From the NCBI GenBank assembly GCA_050789255.1, contig JBOZRQ010000014.1:94620-158619 (forward strand): DNA of 64,000 nt. The letters are read 5' to 3'. Under the pieces are notes generated by a model that worked only from the letters and a program-made list of their open reading frames with translations, searched no databases and had not been told where the DNA came from. The DNA comes from JBOZRQ01 sp050789255. GTDB taxonomy: Bacteria; Bacillota; Sulfobacillia; Symbiobacteriales; Symbiobacteriaceae. Shown here in pieces: positions 25,353-33,557 of this stretch; the first letter of the stretch is position 1; each line of letters opens with the position of its first letter. Both the position numbers and the translations under genes were made by a program.

Positions 25353-25893
25353 GAAGAAGCTGCGCCAGGGAGAAGGAAAGACCGGGGAAGAGCGGGGACA
25401 GCACCTCTTCGCTGGACGAGAAGGTTCGCCAGGTCTGAAGGCCTCCGTCGGCATGGACTGAGACTTCCACCGTTCCCTCCTGCGGGTCTACGATCCAGTA
25501 TTCCTGCACCCCGTAGCGGCTGTACATCCGCCGCTTGATGCCACGGTCACGCTTGGCGGTTCCCGGCGACACAACCTCTACGACTAGGTCGGGGGCGCCG
25601 CGCACGCCTTCGGGTTTCACAATGGATAGGCGGTCGTTCATTACGACGAGTAAGTCCGGCTGCACAACACTGTCCACATCAAGGACCACATCCATCGGGG
25701 CGAAATAGACCCGGCCTAGTTGCCGTTCCCGGATGAACTGGCGAACTACCTGGTTGAGTTCGGACAACACCCTCTGGTGGACCTCACCCGGCGCAGGAAC
25801 CATGCGCAAGTCCCCCTCCAGCACCTCATACCGACTCTCTTCCGGCAGCTGTAGGTAGTCCTCATAGGTAATGCGCTCTCTCGGCGCCGGCAT
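25345..25893 (-). CDS. Uma2 family (DUF820) putative endonuclease
   Basis: 182 residues, PD-(D/E)XK-like fold. Visible are TYEDYLQLPEESRYEVLEGD, the acidic VVQPDLLVVMNDR and the core DLVVEVVSPGTAKRDRGIKR (Asp, Glu-x-x-Ser with Lys). YGVQEYWIVDPQEGTVEV follows, as in the family. Biological role unproven. ATG 25893 has AGGAGG upstream; an in-frame GTG at 25902 lies in that site. About 24 bp after the rhomboid gene. Confidence 0.88.
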   Translation of the reverse strand: MPAPRERITYEDYLQLPEESRYEVLEGDLRMVPAPGEVHQRVLSELNQVVRQFIRERQLGRVYFAPMDVVLDVDSVVQPDLLVVMNDRLSIVKPEGVRGAPDLVVEVVSPGTAKRDRGIKRRMYSRYGVQEYWIVDPQEGTVEVSVHADGGLQTWRTFSSSEEVLSPLFPGLSFSLAQLLQA

Positions 25894-25916
25894 GGCTCCC
25901 ACCTCCTGAGCCTATT

Positions 25917-27029
25917 TTACACCAGGTGCGGCAGCGGCACCAAACCCGACAGAATCACCAGCAGCGCCACCACGCCGAGCCCCATCGCCAGGACCCGCCA
26001 CGGACTGCGCTGCCCGGGAATCCCGGCCAGGAAGGCCGCCAGAAAGCCCCCGATGAACCCGCCCACATGGGCATAGTGATCGATCGCCCCGAGGAAGAGC
26101 CCGTAGAGAAAGGTCGAGATGAAAGGCGCCAGCACCTCCCGCCAATCGACCGTCCGGCCCATGCCCACGGTGAAGTAGAGCAGGGCGCCCATCAGCCCGA
26201 AGATCGCCCCGGAGGCGCCGACAGACGGCACGAAGCCTGGCCGCAGCATGGCCGAGGCCATGCCGCCCACCACCCCTGCGGCCACGTAGATGAACAGCGT
26301 CCTGGTGCTCCCGTAGATCATCTCCACGTGGCGGCCGAGGCTCCAGAGCGCCCACATGTTAAAGCCGAGGTGCATCAGCGAGCCGTGCAGGAGCATGTAG
26401 GTGAACAGCCGCCAGTGCTGGCCCTGCTCCAGAACCAAACCGCCATGGTTCGCCCCCCAGGCAATCAGCACGTTTAGAGGCGGCCCGCCGATCAGCCGGG
26501 ACAGCATGTCCCCCACGCCGCCCATCATCAACACCCAGAGATAGAACGAGATGGTGGCGGCCAGGGCAACGCGGGTGGTCGGTACATACCCCATGCCCAA
26601 CTCCATCCTCGGCATCGCAACGCGCGGCAGCGCTGATGCGGCGGCCCCGGGCACTTCGGTCAGGGCCCGTATCACGGCAAGGTCCACCTTGGGGGGACCC
26701 GCGTGCTGGTCAAGCAGTTCCGCCTGCCCGTCAAAGACCCAAGGGATCACCCGGGCGGTCCGCAGAGCCAGGATCTGCTTTGACAGCTCCTCCGGCACGC
26801 GGCGCTCGAACGGGAAGACCAGGATCACCGTGCCCTGTTCGGCCATGGCCCCCACCGCCGACACCAATTCCGCCCGGTTTTCTGCCCCAAATGGAGCCAG
26901 GGCCAGCGTAAGCTGGCCCCACTCCTCGTCCCGGCGGCCGACGTAGGCCAGCCGGGGATTCTCCAGTTGTGTGAACCCAAGCCCGCTCAGGCGCTCGCGC
27001 AGCTGCGCTAGGTAGGCGTCTGTCCGCAT
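25917..27029 (-). CDS. Rhomboid family intramembrane serine protease
   Basis: 370 residues. The first 155 are soluble and not recognised. Six or seven membrane helices follow with HGSLMHLGFNMWALWSLG, the catalytic Ser in VGASGAIFGLMGAL and catalytic His in AIDHYAHVGGFIGGFLAAF. Rhomboids cut membrane proteins within helices; the substrate here is unknown. The ATG is 2 bp after the kbl stop codon, so it is read with tdh-kbl. Confidence 0.9.
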   Translation of the reverse strand: MRTDAYLAQLRERLSGLGFTQLENPRLAYVGRRDEEWGQLTLALAPFGAENRAELVSAVGAMAEQGTVILVFPFERRVPEELSKQILALRTARVIPWVFDGQAELLDQHAGPPKVDLAVIRALTEVPGAAASALPRVAMPRMELGMGYVPTTRVALAATISFYLWVLMMGGVGDMLSRLIGGPPLNVLIAWGANHGGLVLEQGQHWRLFTYMLLHGSLMHLGFNMWALWSLGRHVEMIYGSTRTLFIYVAAGVVGGMASAMLRPGFVPSVGASGAIFGLMGALLYFTVGMGRTVDWREVLAPFISTFLYGLFLGAIDHYAHVGGFIGGFLAAFLAGIPGQRSPWRVLAMGLGVVALLVILSGLVPLPHLV

Positions 27030-27031
27030 GG

Positions 27032-28210
27032 CTAGATGAGCCCGAGCTCCTTGCCCACCTTCTCAAAGGCGTGCAGGGCTTCGTCCAGGTCAGCCTTGCT
27101 GTGGGCAGCGCTCACGATGGTCCGGACCCGGGCCTTGCCGCGCTGCACGGTCGGGAAGGCGATGCCCTGGGCGAAGACGCCCTCTTCCAGCAGTCGGTCG
27201 GAGAGCTTCAGCGCCTTGACCTCGTCGCCGGCGATCACCGGGGTGATCGGGGTCTCGCTCCGGCCGGTGTTGAAGCCCAGCGCCTCCAGCTTGGCCTTGA
27301 AGTAGCGGGTGTTCTCCCACAGCCGGTCGATCAGCTGCGGCTCCTGCTCCATGATCTCGATCGCCTTGAGGCAGGCGGCGGCCACCCCGGGTGGATGGCT
27401 GGTGGAGAAGAGGAACGGGCGGCCCTTGTGCCAGAGCAACTCAATGAGCGCCTTGGGGCCGGCGACATAGCCGCCCAGCACGCCTACCGCCTTGGACAGG
27501 GTGCCGACCTGCACGGTGACCCGGCCGTCGAGGCCGAAGTGGTTGACCGAGCCCCGGCCGTTCTTGCCGAGCACGCCCGAGGAGTGGGCGTCATCGACGT
27601 AGGTCATGCAGCCGTGCTTCTCAGCCAGCTCCACGATCGCCGGCAGCGGGCCGATGTCGCCGTCCATGGAGAAGACGCCGTCGGTGATGATCAGGCGGCG
27701 GCGGTACTGCCCGTCGGTTTCAACCAGGATGCGCTCCAAATCCGCCATGTCGGAGTGCTTGTAGCGCAGGGTGATCGCCTTGGAGAGCCGGCAGCCGTCG
27801 ATGATCGAGGCGTGGTTCAGCTCATCGGAGATGATCGCATCGCCCTCGCCCACCAGGATCGGGATGACGCCTGAGTTGCAGGTGAAGCCGGACTGGAAGA
27901 CCACGCAGCCCTCGGTGTGCTTGAAAGCTGCCAGCTTCTCCTCCAGCTCGTTGTGGATCGACATCGTGCCGATGATGGTGCGCACGGCGCCGGAGCCGGC
28001 GCCCCACTGCTCGGTCGCCTTGATCATGGCCTCCTTGAGGCGGGGATCGTCAGCGAGGCCGAGGTAGTTATTGCTGGACAGGTTGATCACGGGACGCCCA
28101 TTGATGACCGAGCGGGGCTGCTGGGGCGACTGCAGCTCCTTGAGCGGCCGGTACAGCCCGGCTGCCTTCAGGGCGTTCAGCTCTTCGGTCAGGAAGTCGA
28201 CGACTGCCAT
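27032..28210 (-). CDS. kbl: Glycine C-acetyltransferase (2-amino-3-ketobutyrate CoA ligase)
   Basis: 392 residues, PLP-dependent alpha-oxoamine synthase. Motifs: NLSSNNYLGLADDPRLKEA, GVFSMDGDIGPLPAIVELAE, TYVDDAHSSGVLGKNGRG and the PLP lysine in VGTLSKAVGVLGGY. With Tdh it turns threonine into glycine and acetyl-CoA. Adjacent tdh settles the choice against BioF. Confidence 0.95.
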   Translation of the reverse strand: MAVVDFLTEELNALKAAGLYRPLKELQSPQQPRSVINGRPVINLSSNNYLGLADDPRLKEAMIKATEQWGAGSGAVRTIIGTMSIHNELEEKLAAFKHTEGCVVFQSGFTCNSGVIPILVGEGDAIISDELNHASIIDGCRLSKAITLRYKHSDMADLERILVETDGQYRRRLIITDGVFSMDGDIGPLPAIVELAEKHGCMTYVDDAHSSGVLGKNGRGSVNHFGLDGRVTVQVGTLSKAVGVLGGYVAGPKALIELLWHKGRPFLFSTSHPPGVAAACLKAIEIMEQEPQLIDRLWENTRYFKAKLEALGFNTGRSETPITPVIAGDEVKALKLSDRLLEEGVFAQGIAFPTVQRGKARVRTIVSAAHSKADLDEALHAFEKVGKELGLI

Positions 28211-28222
28211 GGGTTCTACCTC

Positions 28223-29287
28223 CTAGGCTTTGAGGTCGGGCATCAGAACCGCCTTGCCGCAGGTGCCGGTGCGCATCAGCTCCATGGCGGTGCCCACCTG
28301 CTCCAGCGGGAGCGTGTGGGTGACCAGCGGGCGGAGCCGCTCCGCCAGGCCGGCCCGGTAGAGCGAGCGGATCTGATACCAGGTCTTCCACATTTTGCGG
28401 CCCGTGATGCCCTGCAGCTGAATGCCCCGCATGATCACGTCGGCGGCCAGGTCGATCTCCATGGGGCGAGGGGGCAGGCCCAGCAGGGAGATGCGGGCGC
28501 CGTTGCGGGCGGCCTTCAGGCTCTGGCGGATCGCCGTGGCGTTGCCGGACATCTCTAGCACCACGTCGGCGCCGTAGCCGCGGGTGTACCGGCGCACGAC
28601 CTCGATCGGATCCTCCTTGGCGGGGTTGATCAGGACGTCGGCGCCCAGCTTCTTGGCCAGGTCGAGCCGGAACTCGTTGACGTCCATGGCCATGACCACC
28701 TCGGCGCCGGCCATCTTCGCCACGGGCACGCTCATGATGCCGATGGGGCCGCAGCCGGTGACCAGCACGCTCTTGGCGGTCAGCTCGCCCTCCATGGCGG
28801 TGTGTACGGCGTTGCCCAGCGGCTCCTGGATCGACTGGAGCTCCCAGGGGATATCTTTGTCGTTGATCCAGATGTTCTGCTCGGGCACGGCAACATACTC
28901 GGCGAAGCAGCCGTTGGTGTCTACGCCGAGGATTTTTGTGTTCTCGCACAGGTGGTACTCGCCCACATGGCAGCGCGGGCAGTTGTTGCAGACGATATGG
29001 GTTTCGGCGGAGACGTAGTCTCCGACCTTGCAGGCGGTGACCTCGCTGCCGATGGCCACGACCTCGCCGGCCATTTCGTGGCCGACGGTCAGCGGGGGCT
29101 TGACCCTGCCAGCCGCCCAGGGATCCCAGGAGTAAATATGATAGTCCGTACCGCAAACGCTGCTGGCCTTTACCTGAATCAGGACATCGCGGGTCCCGAT
29201 CACCGGGATCGGGATGTGCTGCAGCTCAGCACCGGGACCGGCTTCCAACTTCCTGATCGCTCGCATGAGCTCGGGCAACTTGTCCAC
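28223..29287 (-). CDS. tdh: L-threonine 3-dehydrogenase
   Basis: 354 residues, zinc medium-chain dehydrogenase. Catalytic zinc region KASSVCGTDYHIYSWDPW and VGHEMAGEVVAIG, structural zinc CNNCPRCHVGEYHLC, Rossmann VLVTGCGPIGIMSVPVAKMA. It oxidises threonine to 2-amino-3-ketobutyrate, the substrate of Kbl, whose gene follows 12 bp later. The first codon is GTG with a weak ribosome binding site; ATG at residue 8 is an alternative. Confidence 0.95.
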   Translation of the reverse strand: MDKLPELMRAIRKLEAGPGAELQHIPIPVIGTRDVLIQVKASSVCGTDYHIYSWDPWAAGRVKPPLTVGHEMAGEVVAIGSEVTACKVGDYVSAETHIVCNNCPRCHVGEYHLCENTKILGVDTNGCFAEYVAVPEQNIWINDKDIPWELQSIQEPLGNAVHTAMEGELTAKSVLVTGCGPIGIMSVPVAKMAGAEVVMAMDVNEFRLDLAKKLGADVLINPAKEDPIEVVRRYTRGYGADVVLEMSGNATAIRQSLKAARNGARISLLGLPPRPMEIDLAADVIMRGIQLQGITGRKMWKTWYQIRSLYRAGLAERLRPLVTHTLPLEQVGTAMELMRTGTCGKAVLMPDLKA

Positions 29288-29426
29288 CTTCTTATCTCTA
29301 TGGATAGCAAACGCTTGGTAAAAGAGATCGGCGCCCCTACTACTTTATCCCATGGTTGAGGCAGGTGCAACAGGGGGGTCAGAGCGCGGAGCGGAGATTT
29401 TTCGCTCTTTGCAGGTGATAGAAAGA

Positions 29427-29447
29427 GGGCGGGTAAACCCGCCCCCC
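29427..29447 (-). terminator. Terminator after the metal ATPase gene
   Basis: GGGCGGG TTTA CCCGCCC on the minus strand, followed by TCTTTC. It lies 30 bp after the ATPase stop. Confidence 0.75.
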
Positions 29448-29476
29448 AGGCGCCCTTGCAGGCGGCACCCTTCATT

Positions 29477-31786
29477 CTACGCGACGCGAAGCCGAGCTAC
29501 TAGCAGCCGCAGCCCGTTGAAGGCAACGAGAATGGTCGAGCCCTCGTGCCCAACCACCGCCAAGGGAAGGTTCAGCTTGCCGAGGAGCACCGAGATCACC
29601 AGCACGGAAATGACGCCCACGGCGAAGGTCAGGTTCTGCAGGACGGTGCTGCGGGCCTGGCGGGCCAGGTGGATTGCCTCGGAGACCTTCTCCAGCTCGT
29701 CGGCCATCAAGACCAGGTCGGCGGTCTCCATGGCCACGTCGGACCCGACGCCGCCCATGGCCACGCCCACGGTGGCAGCGGCGAGCGCCGGAGCGTCGTT
29801 GACGCCGTCGCCTACCATGGCCACCGGGCCGTACTTGGCCTCCAGCTCCTTGATCACCCTTAGCTTATCCTCCGGGAGCAGTTCGGCCTGCACCTCGTCT
29901 ACCCCGACCGCCTCGGCCACGGCCTGGGCCGCCCGCCGGTTGTCGCCGGTCAGCATGACGACCCGCTTGACCCCCAGGCGCCGCAGGTGGTTCAGCGCCT
30001 CCCGGGCCTCGGGCCTGGGCGTATCCGCCAGGCCAAGGATTCCCCGGAACTGCCCCTCCTCAATGACCACCATCGTGGTCAGGCCCGACTCGTAGAGCCC
30101 CTGGAGGCGGGCGCTGGTCCGCTCCGACATCCCAAGCCCGCCGTGCTCCAGCAGGCGGGGCGAACCGATCAGGATCTCCCGGCCCTCCACCACCGCCCGC
30201 CCGCCCAGGCCAGCCATCGCCTGGAACTCCTGGGCCATCGGGTAAGGCAGGCCCCGCTCCTTGGCCGAGCGCAGCACGGCGTCCGCCAGGGGGTGCTCCG
30301 ACCTGGACTCGCCGGCGGCGGCCAGGGCGAGCAGGGCATCCTCGGTGAGGTCGCCCTCGGGCATGATCTCCACCACGCCAGGGCGCCCCGACGTCAGCGT
30401 ACCGGTCTTGTCGAAGGCGACCACCTGGATCCGGGCGGCCTGCTCCAGGTGGAGCCCGCCCTTGAAGAGAATGCCGGCCCGGGCCGCCCGGGCAATCGCC
30501 GACAGGATCGCCGCCGGGGTCGAGATCACCAGGGCGCAGGGGCTGGCGACTACCAGGAGCATCATCGCCCGGTAGAAGCTGCCTGCCCAGTCGTCCCACC
30601 CTGCCAGGGGCGGAAGCACCCAGGCCAGCAGGGCCACGCCGATCACGATCAGCGTGTAGTACTGGTCGATCCAGTCGGTCAGCCGCTGGGTGGCGGCCTT
30701 CTGGGACTGGGCTTCCTCGACGACCCGGATGATCCGGGCCAGGGTCGACTCGCCCGCCCGCTTGTTCACCCCGAACTCCAGCACGCCCTGGCCGTTGACC
30801 GTGCCCGCGTAGACGCGATCCCCCCGGCCCTTGTCCACCGGGATCGACTCGCCGGTAATGGCAGCCTCGTTGATTGCGGAGGTGCCCTTCAGGATCACCC
30901 CGTCTGCGGGGATGCGCTCGCCGGGCCCCACGATCACCAGGTCGCCGACGGTGATCTGGTCCACCGGGACCCGCACCTCAGCGGGGCCGCGCCGGACCAG
31001 GGCGTCCTCGGGGGCGAGCGCCATCAGGCGCCGAATCGCCTGGCGGGTACGGCCGACGGCAAATGCCTCCAGCGTGGCGGAGAGCGTAAAGAGGAACATC
31101 AGGACGGCGCCTTCCTCCCAGCGGCCCAGGACCGCCGCGCCCGCGGCGCCCAGGAGCATCAGGAAGTTGATGTCGAGGTTCTTCTCCTTGACCAGGGCCT
31201 CGAAGCCCTCCAGCAGCCGGAAGTAGCCGCCCGCGGCGTAGGAGAGCACATAGGCCGGTATGAAGAGCCAGGGGTTTCCCACCCAGTGCTCCACGCCATA
31301 GCCTACGGCCAGGAAGAGCCCGCACAGGACGGTGGAGATCAGGAGGGGCCGGACCTCTTCCTCTTCATGCTCGTGGTGGGCGGCCCGAGGGGCTTCCGCT
31401 GCTGGTTGGGCGACCTTGCGGGTGACCTCTTTCGCTACGGCCACCTCGGGTCCGAGCCGCAGGTAGATCCGGTCGGGGTCCGCCTCCACCTGGGCGCCGC
31501 TGGCCAGCATCTCCTGCAGGCCGATCAGGCAGGTGGCGCAGCGGGCGCCCCCCTCGCCGGGGCAGCGCTGCCGGTGCTCAGAGAGCTGCTCAGAGACGCG
31601 ATCGAGCGCACTGGCGGCCTCCTCGTCGGCGACCAGGCCGGGGTCGAAGCGCAGGAGCAGCGTGCTGGCGGCGGAGTTCAGTTCAGCGGAGACGACGCCC
31701 CGCTGCTGCCTGAGCTCCCTCAGGATCACCGTGGCGCAAGAGCCTTCATCGATCAGCGGCTGCACCGGGTTGGTTGACTTGCTCAT
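29477..31786 (-). CDS. P1B-4-type heavy-metal-transporting ATPase (Co/Fe class)
   Basis: 769 residues. P-type ATPase motifs are present: TGES actuator, DKTGTLTSG phosphorylation site, GDGVNDAPAL hinge. The membrane metal site reads SPC (VVASPCALVIS) rather than CPC, and the last helices contain VVGHEGSTILV. SPC with HEGST marks subgroup P1B-4, whose members export cobalt or ferrous iron. The N-terminus has cysteine pairs (GGARCATCLIGLQ) and a His/Glu stretch (HHEHEEEE) that may bind metal. ATG 31786 follows GGGGGAG. Divergent from an XRE regulator. Confidence 0.92.
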   Translation of the reverse strand: MSKSTNPVQPLIDEGSCATVILRELRQQRGVVSAELNSAASTLLLRFDPGLVADEEAASALDRVSEQLSEHRQRCPGEGGARCATCLIGLQEMLASGAQVEADPDRIYLRLGPEVAVAKEVTRKVAQPAAEAPRAAHHEHEEEEVRPLLISTVLCGLFLAVGYGVEHWVGNPWLFIPAYVLSYAAGGYFRLLEGFEALVKEKNLDINFLMLLGAAGAAVLGRWEEGAVLMFLFTLSATLEAFAVGRTRQAIRRLMALAPEDALVRRGPAEVRVPVDQITVGDLVIVGPGERIPADGVILKGTSAINEAAITGESIPVDKGRGDRVYAGTVNGQGVLEFGVNKRAGESTLARIIRVVEEAQSQKAATQRLTDWIDQYYTLIVIGVALLAWVLPPLAGWDDWAGSFYRAMMLLVVASPCALVISTPAAILSAIARAARAGILFKGGLHLEQAARIQVVAFDKTGTLTSGRPGVVEIMPEGDLTEDALLALAAAGESRSEHPLADAVLRSAKERGLPYPMAQEFQAMAGLGGRAVVEGREILIGSPRLLEHGGLGMSERTSARLQGLYESGLTTMVVIEEGQFRGILGLADTPRPEAREALNHLRRLGVKRVVMLTGDNRRAAQAVAEAVGVDEVQAELLPEDKLRVIKELEAKYGPVAMVGDGVNDAPALAAATVGVAMGGVGSDVAMETADLVLMADELEKVSEAIHLARQARSTVLQNLTFAVGVISVLVISVLLGKLNLPLAVVGHEGSTILVAFNGLRLLVARLRVA

Positions 31787-31897
31787 GGGCTCCCCCCATA
31801 GGGACATTTCTCTGCGGTACCCCCATTTTACGCTGAAGACGAAACCAACGGGAGTTCCGAGCGGCCGGCTTCTCCAAAATAATCCTTTAGAACTATA

Positions 31898-31926
31898 TTG
31901 AACAAAGCGCTGTGGTTAGATATTCT
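31898..31926 (+). promoter_or_regulatory. Sigma-A promoter of the XRE regulator gene
   Basis: TTGAAC (31898-31903), a 17-bp spacer and TATTCT (31921-31926), in an AT-rich segment 45 bp upstream of the GTG start. Confidence 0.6.
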
Positions 31927-31970
31927 TTTGATACGTGATAATTTGGTTAGAAAACTGGAGGCGTTTCCCT

Positions 31971-32603
31971 GTGCAGATCGGTCGGCGTGTTGCCAAACTG
32001 CGAGAAGCGCATGGTGAGTCCCTTCGGGATGCCGCATATCGGACCGGCGTCAGCCACACGACCATCGCTCGGATCGAAAAGGACGACGTGATCGGAAGCT
32101 TCCAGAGCACCCTTCGCAAAATCGCCGACGGGTATGGCGTGCGGGTCGAGTACCTGCTGGGCAGCCGCGACCCGCGCCAGGAGTTTCTGGGGGCGATTGG
32201 CCGGCTCAACCAGTACGAACGGGCGCGCCTGTGCTTCCTCTCCATGCGGAGCCGGCTCCGCATGACCGTGGACTTCCTGACCAGCGAGTTCCCCGATGAG
32301 TTCTCGGTCGAGCAGTTGACGCAGGTGCTCGGGACTTCTCCCACCGCCCTGGAGGCGATGCTTGAGAAGGAGACCGAGGAGCCCGCCCCGCAGGATTCCC
32401 GCATGGCGGAGACGCTCAGCCGGCTGACCGGAATCCCCTTCCCCTGGTTCACCTCGGGCGCCATCTCCTCAGAGCCCGGCGAGGCCATTGCCTCCGAGCA
32501 GGCCAGCCAACTGGCGCGCCTGATGAAGAAGGCGGCCCTGGCCGGGCTGGCCCCCACAGAACTGGAGATGGCGATCGACCTGTTGATCACCAGAGCGCTT
32601 TGA
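31971..32603 (+). CDS. XRE family transcriptional regulator
   Basis: 210 residues. An N-terminal helix-turn-helix covers about residues 1-60 (VAKLREAHGESLRDAAYRTG, VSHTTIARIEKDD). The long helical C-terminal region is of unknown role and contains a second possible helix-turn-helix (SVEQLTQVLGTSPTALEAML). GTG 31971 has GGAGG nine bases upstream. It is divergent from the metal ATPase gene, but regulation of it is only a guess. Confidence 0.82.
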   Translation: MQIGRRVAKLREAHGESLRDAAYRTGVSHTTIARIEKDDVIGSFQSTLRKIADGYGVRVEYLLGSRDPRQEFLGAIGRLNQYERARLCFLSMRSRLRMTVDFLTSEFPDEFSVEQLTQVLGTSPTALEAMLEKETEEPAPQDSRMAETLSRLTGIPFPWFTSGAISSEPGEAIASEQASQLARLMKKAALAGLAPTELEMAIDLLITRAL

Positions 32604-32614
32604 TCGCAACAAAA

Positions 32615-32647
32615 AAGCGCCAGAGGCCGGTGACGGCTCTGGCGCTT
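32615..32647. terminator. Bidirectional terminator
   Basis: AAGCGCCAGAG pairs with CTCTGGCGCTT, with A and T runs on the two flanks. It separates the converging XRE and response regulator genes. Confidence 0.85.
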
Positions 32648-32661
32648 ACTCTTGCCCCGAG

Positions 32662-33357
32662 TCAGTTCCGGGAGACCTCAAACTTGTACCCGATGCCCCA
32701 CACCGTGTGGATGAACCGGTGATCCTTCCCCTCCAGCTTGGCCCGCAGCCGGTTGATGTGGGTATGGATGGTGCGGTCATCCTCGCCCAGGGCATAGCCC
32801 CAGACCGCCTGGAGCAGCTCCTCCCGGCGCACCACGGTCCCCGCCCGGCTGGCGAGGTAGAAGAGCAGCTCAAACTCCTTGGGGGTCAGGTTGACCGGTT
32901 GCCCGCCCCGCTCCACGCGGTAGCGGCGGTTGTCGATCAAGAGGTCGCCAACGGTAAGCACGGGCGGCGCGCCCGAGGGGACCGGCGCACTCCCGGTGGT
33001 CCGCTTGAGCACCGCCTTCACCCGGGCCAGGAACTCCTGCATCATAAACGGCTTGGTCAGGTAGTCGTCTGCGCCCAGGTTGAACCCTTCAACCTTGTCC
33101 TGCACCTCGCCGCGAGCGGTCAGCAGAATCACCGGCACCTGCGATACCTCGCGCAGCCGGCGGCAGACCTCCCAGCCATCCAGCCGGGGGAGCATCACGT
33201 CCAGGACGACCAGTGCCGGGTTGAGGGCCAACGCCTGCGTCAGGCCGTCGAGCCCGTCGGATGCTACCTTCACCCGGTAGCCTTCCGTTTCCAGGTACAT
33301 GCGTAATACGTCACAGAGCATCGCGTCGTCTTCGACGATTAGAACCAGCGGCGTCAA
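32662..33357 (-). CDS. OmpR/PhoB-type response regulator (orphan)
   Basis: 231 residues. Receiver domain with acidic pocket VLIVEDDAML, phospho-acceptor Asp in LVVLDVMLPRLDGWEV and Lys in DDYLTKPFMMQEF. The C-terminal winged helix ends with TVWGIGYKFEVS. No histidine kinase gene is adjacent. TTG 33357 with GGGGGAA upstream is preferred; ATG 33384 abuts its GGAGG and is less likely. Confidence 0.88.
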   Translation of the reverse strand: MTPLVLIVEDDAMLCDVLRMYLETEGYRVKVASDGLDGLTQALALNPALVVLDVMLPRLDGWEVCRRLREVSQVPVILLTARGEVQDKVEGFNLGADDYLTKPFMMQEFLARVKAVLKRTTGSAPVPSGAPPVLTVGDLLIDNRRYRVERGGQPVNLTPKEFELLFYLASRAGTVVRREELLQAVWGYALGEDDRTIHTHINRLRAKLEGKDHRFIHTVWGIGYKFEVSRN

Positions 33358-33557
33358 AACGTTCCCCCACTTCCCAGCTGCCATCCTCCGAAAGAGAGAT
33401 TCTTTTTGAAACAGAACAGTCCTGCTCAGAGCCTCGATTTTTAAAGGGTTTGTGTATATGAATCTCTAGTCCTCGAAATTTTCAGTGCTAACATAGGGAT
33501 TTCGAATGATCACGTATAACTTTCATTTCGACAATCAGGTTTGGGAGGAGCAGTGGC

